Source: SIG440 sp045645805
Lineage (GTDB): Bacteria > Bacillota > Clostridia > Monoglobales > Monoglobaceae
DNA length: 9,205 bases
NCBI GenBank assembly: GCA_045645805.1
Contig: JAZRJL010000082.1
Location: 1-9,205 of the forward strand
Reading direction: 5' to 3'
Shown: positions 6,611 to 9,205 of the stretch, in pieces
How the letters are laid out: every line of letters begins with the position of its first letter
Position numbering within the stretch: the first letter of the stretch is position 1
Program-made: the position numbers and the translations under genes
Notes under the pieces: generated by a model
Told to the model about the DNA's origin: nothing
Databases searched by the model: none
Seen by the model: only the letters and a program-made list of their open reading frames with translations

Positions 6611-6628
6611 TTACTTTTTTATATTTTT

Positions 6629-7180
6629 TTATAACTTAAACAAAATACCCGCTACCGCTCCTATTCCGATATACAAAAGCGGATGCTTTTTAAATTTAAA
6701 TACACCAAAAACCAACAAGGCAAACAAAATAATTTTTTTGTAATTTAAATAATATAACAGACTTTGTGCATCTGCAGCTGTGAGGTTTTGCAGCAGTACA
6801 TTAAGCACCGAAACCGCAATAAGCCCAAAAGCAGCCGCACGCAATCCGTAAAACATATCCTTTACCAAAAGGCTGCCCTTAAACCTTTGCAAAATTCCGG
6901 CAATAATCAAAATTATTATAAGGCTTGGTGCAACAAGTGCAAGGGACGAAGCTATTCCGCCAAGTACGCCATAAGCCTTAAAGCCTGCATAGGTTGCCAT
7001 ATTGACCCCGATAGGTCCGGGAGTTGACTCAGAAACAGCAATCATATTTGTAAGCTCAATTGAGGTAAACCACGGATACTTTTCAGCAATTTCAAACAAA
7101 AACGGCAAGGTTGCAAGACCTCCTCCAATTGAAAAAAGTCCTATTTTGAAAAATTCATAAATCAGTGTAAAATATGTCAT
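6629..7180 (-). CDS. chrA: Chromate transporter family protein, half-size subunit (second of pair)
   Basis: Integral membrane protein of the CHR (ChrA) superfamily, 183 aa, equal to one half of a full-length ChrA. The family motifs sit in the N-terminal part: FSIGGGLATLPF (16-27), then ESTPGPIGVNMATYAGF (51-67) and GGIASSLALVAPS (74-86). Hydrophobic segments follow at about 86-97, 107-128, 143-163 and 167-182. Its ATG overlaps the stop of the preceding chrA gene (ATGA), so the two are translationally coupled and probably form one heterodimeric transporter. The upstream sequence has only a poor GGGGGTG ribosome site, consistent with coupling. CHR proteins can export chromate, but many homologues have not been tested, so the substrate here is unknown. 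Confidence 0.88.
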   Translation of the reverse strand: MTYFTLIYEFFKIGLFSIGGGLATLPFLFEIAEKYPWFTSIELTNMIAVSESTPGPIGVNMATYAGFKAYGVLGGIASSLALVAPSLIIILIIAGILQRFKGSLLVKDMFYGLRAAAFGLIAVSVLNVLLQNLTAADAQSLLYYLNYKKIILFALLVFGVFKFKKHPLLYIGIGAVAGILFKL

Positions 7181-7737
7181 TTTGCACCCCCGTCTTTTCT
7201 TCTTGTTTTTTTGTAGATTATTGCAGCAATTGCGGACACAGCAATAATCAAGATGGTGGAAATATCAAAAATCATCGAAAGTAAAAATGCTGCTATTGCC
7301 AAAATCCAGGTAAACGCGTCCTTAAGTCCCGACTTACCAAGCTTTAAAACAGCCTGAATAAGAACCGCACATACAGCAACTCCTATTCCCGCAAAAGCGT
7401 GCTTGACAACGGGCTTATCATAAATTGCTGTAAGAATTGCCGCAATAAGGGAAATAATAATTACAGACGGAGTAACCACGCCAAGAGTTGCCACAATACC
7501 GCCAACAATTCCCTTTTGTTTGTACCCGATAAATGTTGCTGTATTTACTGCAATTACCCCTGGAGTACACTGACCTATTGCAAAATAATCCATTATCTCC
7601 TCAAGAGTAACCCACTTATATTTGTCTACCAGCTCCTTTTCAAGCATAGGAAGCATTGCATATCCACCACCAAAGGTAAACGCACCTATCCTAAAAAATG
7701 CAAAATATAATCTAAGCAAATCCTTGATATAATTCAT
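7177..7737 (-). CDS. chrA: Chromate transporter family protein, half-size subunit (first of pair)
   Basis: The first short-chain CHR protein of the pair, 186 aa. Signature segments are RIGAFTFGGGYAMLPML (16-32), IGQCTPGVIAVNTATFIGYK (54-73) and GGIVATLGVVTPS (79-91). Several hydrophobic membrane spans follow (about 91-104, 112-131, 141-160, 160-176), ending in a basic cytoplasmic tail KKTRRK. It is related to, but clearly diverged from, the adjacent gene, as expected for paired subunits that arose by duplication. AAAGGA lies 11 nt before the ATG, and an extended -10 promoter lies 37 nt upstream. The substrate is not determined by the sequence; chromate is the family name rather than a proven role here. 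Confidence 0.88.
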   Translation of the reverse strand: MNYIKDLLRLYFAFFRIGAFTFGGGYAMLPMLEKELVDKYKWVTLEEIMDYFAIGQCTPGVIAVNTATFIGYKQKGIVGGIVATLGVVTPSVIIISLIAAILTAIYDKPVVKHAFAGIGVAVCAVLIQAVLKLGKSGLKDAFTWILAIAAFLLSMIFDISTILIIAVSAIAAIIYKKTRRKDGGAK

Positions 7738-7773
7738 TTTATATTTTGTCCTTTCTTAAATACTACTTTACAT

Positions 7774-7801
7774 ATTATACCATTTATTAAATTATTGTAA
7801 A
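7774..7801 (-). promoter_or_regulatory. Putative promoter of the chrA pair
   Basis: On the minus strand TTTACA (7796-7801), a 16-nt spacer and a perfect TATAAT (7774-7779) preceded by TGG, an extended -10 element. The predicted leader is about 30 nt. It diverges from the plus-strand promoter at 7818-7846, with 16 nt between the two -35 boxes, so a regulator binding here could affect both. No obvious operator was recognised. Confidence 0.7.
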
Positions 7802-7817
7802 TACCAAATCTCGACTA

Positions 7818-7846
7818 TTGACAAAAAATTTTTTAGGGTTTATACT
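7818..7846 (+). promoter_or_regulatory. Promoter of the haemolysin III-like gene
   Basis: Perfect TTGACA (7818-7823), a 17-nt spacer containing an A5T6 tract, and TATACT (7841-7846). It predicts initiation near 7853 and a short leader of about 24 nt carrying the GGAGG ribosome site at 7865-7869, 7 nt before the ATG. Confidence 0.8.
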
Positions 7847-7876
7847 AAACACTAGCAGTTAAACGGAGGTTACAAA

Positions 7877-8539
7877 ATGTTCAATAAAGAAGAAATTGCA
7901 AAATTTAACAATCAATGTCTTGGTGAAGAAATTGCAAACTCAATATCTCACGGGGTTGGTACGCTTCTTGCTATTGCAGGTACAGCTGTTGCCATAGTAT
8001 ATGCCTGCTTTCATGGCGATGCAATGAGTATTGTTGCAGCATCCCTTTACGGAATGGGGCTTATTATCCTTTATCTTTGTTCCACCCTTTACCATTCACT
8101 TACAAATATAAAGGCAAAAAAGGTCTTTCAGATTTTTGACCATTGTTCAATCTTTTTGCTTATTCTTTGTTCATACATACCCGTATCATTGTCACTTATA
8201 CGCGGAGCACTTGGCTGGGTACTTTTCGGAATAAACGCCTTTTGTGCTGTTCTTGGAATTGTACTTAATTCAATTAGTGTTAAAAAATTTCAAAAGATAT
8301 CAATGATATTGTATATTTTAATGGGTTGGTCGGTTGTTTTTGTAGCCTTTCCCGTTTTGACAAAAATTCCGCTTAAGGGAATCATTCTTTTACTCTCCGG
8401 CGGTCTTTGCTATACAGGCGGAATCATCTTTTTCGCTATGAAAAAGCCAAGATATATGCATTCTGTCTGGCATTTGTTTGTTCTTGCAGGAAGCATACTT
8501 CAGTATTTTGCATTTTTGTTTTATGCCCTGCCGGTATAA
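7877..8539 (+). CDS. Haemolysin III / PAQR-type seven-helix membrane protein (YqfA/HlyIII family)
   Basis: Integral membrane protein of 220 aa, the family's usual size, with about seven hydrophobic helices (roughly 23-45, 50-72, 88-106, 112-131, 141-160, 167-187, 196-217). Family landmarks are GEEIANSISHGVG (16-28), STLYHS (69-74), FDHCSIFLL (87-95), YIP (100-102) and HSVWHLFVLAGSILQYFAF (195-213). The likely zinc-binding set of PAQR proteins is present: S69/H73 on helix 2, D88 on helix 3 and H195/H199 on helix 7. Family members include Bacillus HlyIII, reported as haemolytic, and relatives of eukaryotic PAQR receptors, so an amide-hydrolase-like chemistry is possible. The cellular role in this organism is unknown and haemolysis should not be assumed. 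The start is supported by GGAGG 7 nt upstream and a near-consensus promoter. Confidence 0.93.
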   Translation: MFNKEEIAKFNNQCLGEEIANSISHGVGTLLAIAGTAVAIVYACFHGDAMSIVAASLYGMGLIILYLCSTLYHSLTNIKAKKVFQIFDHCSIFLLILCSYIPVSLSLIRGALGWVLFGINAFCAVLGIVLNSISVKKFQKISMILYILMGWSVVFVAFPVLTKIPLKGIILLLSGGLCYTGGIIFFAMKKPRYMHSVWHLFVLAGSILQYFAFLFYALPV

Positions 8540-8570
8540 AAGTCAAAACAATTTTAAAAAGCAAAAACTT

Positions 8571-8609
8571 CGGCAAAGCAACCCAGCTGTTGTTTTGCCG
8601 TTATTTCTT
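8571..8609 (+). terminator. Stem-loop terminator or attenuator between the HlyIII-like and patatin-like genes
   Basis: Arms CGGCAAAGCAAC (8571-8582) and GTTGTTTTGCCG (8589-8600) pair over 12 positions, including one G-U pair on the plus-strand RNA, with loop CCAGCT. The T-rich sequence TTATTTCTT (8601-8609) follows. It starts 31 nt after the HlyIII-like stop. The interrupted T-tract suggests partial termination. No clear promoter lies between it and the next gene, so it may set the ratio of the two genes rather than fully separate them. Confidence 0.65.
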
Positions 8610-8620
8610 AAATTTAAGAA
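8605..8620. repeat. Perfect 16-bp palindrome next to the patatin-like ribosome site
   Basis: TTCTTAAATTTAAGAA is fully self-complementary. Its 3' half runs into the ribosome binding sequence AAGAAAGGA (8617-8625 region) of the next gene. It could be an operator or a weak 6-bp hairpin touching the Shine-Dalgarno. It is all AT except for its outer C/G pair, so chance is a real alternative. Confidence 0.35.
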
Positions 8621-8632
8621 AGGATTTTTACT

Positions 8633-9205
8633 ATGAAACTCGGTCTTGTTTTAGAGGGCGGTGCAAGCCGCAGTCTTTTTTCCTGCGGAGTAATGGACGC
8701 ACTTTTAGAAGAAGAAATTTTTGCTGATTATGTGATTGGTGTTTCGCCAGGAGTTGCCTATGGCACAAGCTATGTGTCACGCCAGATTGGCAGAAATCTT
8801 AAGTTGTCGGTTGAATATATGCACGACAAGCGTTATATGGGTGGCAGGCATCTTTTTAACCGTAAAAACCGCTCATATTACAACTATGACTTTGCATTCA
8901 AACGCATCCCCGAAGAACTTGTCCCCTTTGACTTTGATGCATATACAAAAAATGCCGAAACTACCACTGCAATAGCTGTTGTTACCAATCTGGAAACCGG
9001 CAATGCTGAATATAAGCTTCTTCCTACCGACAACTGGGATAAGCATATAAAAACAATATGGGCAAGCTGTGCACTTCCTATTTTATTCCATCCTGAAAAT
9101 TTAGATGGTAAGCTTTATATGGATGGCGGTATTGCTGATCCAATTCCCTTTCAGCAAGCGTTTGACGATGGCTGTGACAAGGTTATTACTGTACTTACCC
9201 GTGAA
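8633..9205 (+). CDS. Patatin-like phospholipase family protein, 3' end outside the window
   Basis: Open frame from ATG 8633 to the right edge, 191 codons without a stop, so the C-terminus is missing. AAAGGA precedes the ATG by about 8 nt. The protein starts MKLGLVLEGGAS, the oxyanion-loop region of patatins, followed by GVSPG (36-40) with the nucleophile S38 in a GxSxG elbow, and DGG (164-166), where D164 would complete the Ser-Asp dyad. The segment WASCALPILFHPE (143-155) matches the conserved region before the DGG motif in YjjU-like bacterial patatins. The predicted activity is acyl-ester hydrolysis on lipids in the cytoplasm; no signal peptide is seen. The oxyanion loop is EGGASRS rather than the common GGGxR/KG, and the elbow has Pro after Ser rather than Ala. 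It lies downstream of the HlyIII-like gene on the same strand, separated by a stem-loop. Confidence 0.88.
   Translation, partial: MKLGLVLEGGASRSLFSCGVMDALLEEEIFADYVIGVSPGVAYGTSYVSRQIGRNLKLSVEYMHDKRYMGGRHLFNRKNRSYYNYDFAFKRIPEELVPFDFDAYTKNAETTTAIAVVTNLETGNAEYKLLPTDNWDKHIKTIWASCALPILFHPENLDGKLYMDGGIADPIPFQQAFDDGCDKVITVLTRE

Noticed and set aside
8407..8975. Plus-strand open frames 8407-8727 and 8736-8975 as separate genes
   Set aside because: They are out-of-frame readings of the HlyIII-like and patatin-like genes; the patatin frame from 8633 is open to the edge with catalytic motifs.
1..9205. CRISPR array, insertion sequence, prophage or defence island
   Set aside because: No regularly spaced repeats, transposase, integrase, terminal inverted repeats or phage-type genes were seen; coding regions are accounted for by housekeeping and transport families.

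Overview
The window looks like chromosomal DNA from a low-GC, Gram-positive anaerobe of the class Clostridia, perhaps an Oscillospirales/Ruminococcaceae-type gut organism. The evidence is AT-rich intergenic DNA, strong AGGAGG-type ribosome binding sites, sigma-A-type promoters, an Asp23-family gene, and an asp23-nusB-xseA-xseB-ispA gene order typical of Firmicutes. The genus cannot be fixed from the sequence.

Layout. Positions 1-210 hold no gene. They carry two tandem, near-consensus promoters on the minus strand, each with a TTGACA box, a 17-nt spacer and an A/T-rich upstream tract, firing out of the left edge. This architecture suggests the promoter region of a stable-RNA operon, probably rRNA, whose genes lie outside the window. 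Next, on the minus strand, comes thrS (threonyl-tRNA synthetase, 301-2238) with its own terminator and its own promoter. From 6532 down to 2371 runs a compact six-gene operon: asp23-like, nusB, a TsaD/Kae1-like paralogue, xseA, xseB, ispA. A promoter at 6582-6610 and a 12-bp stem-loop terminator at 2326-2363 bound it. Upstream of it, at 7737-6629, sit two overlapping half-size chrA genes. A divergent promoter region at 7774-7846 separates these from the plus-strand genes: a haemolysin III/PAQR-type membrane protein (7877-8539) and, after a stem-loop, a patatin-like phospholipase (8633 to the right edge, truncated).

How the genes fit together. The large operon is housekeeping in character: transcription antitermination (NusB), the two subunits of exonuclease VII, prenyl diphosphate synthesis (IspA), an envelope-associated Asp23 protein and a Kae1-fold protein of unsettled role. 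The chrA pair probably makes one two-subunit anion transporter. The plus-strand pair encodes membrane- or lipid-related proteins of unknown physiological role.

I found no mobile element, CRISPR array, tRNA or phage gene, and no clear evidence of a novel system. The most interesting points are the outward tandem promoters, the Kae1-like paralogue inside the nusB-xseA operon, the altered active-site loop of ThrRS, and the non-canonical oxyanion loop of the patatin-like protein.
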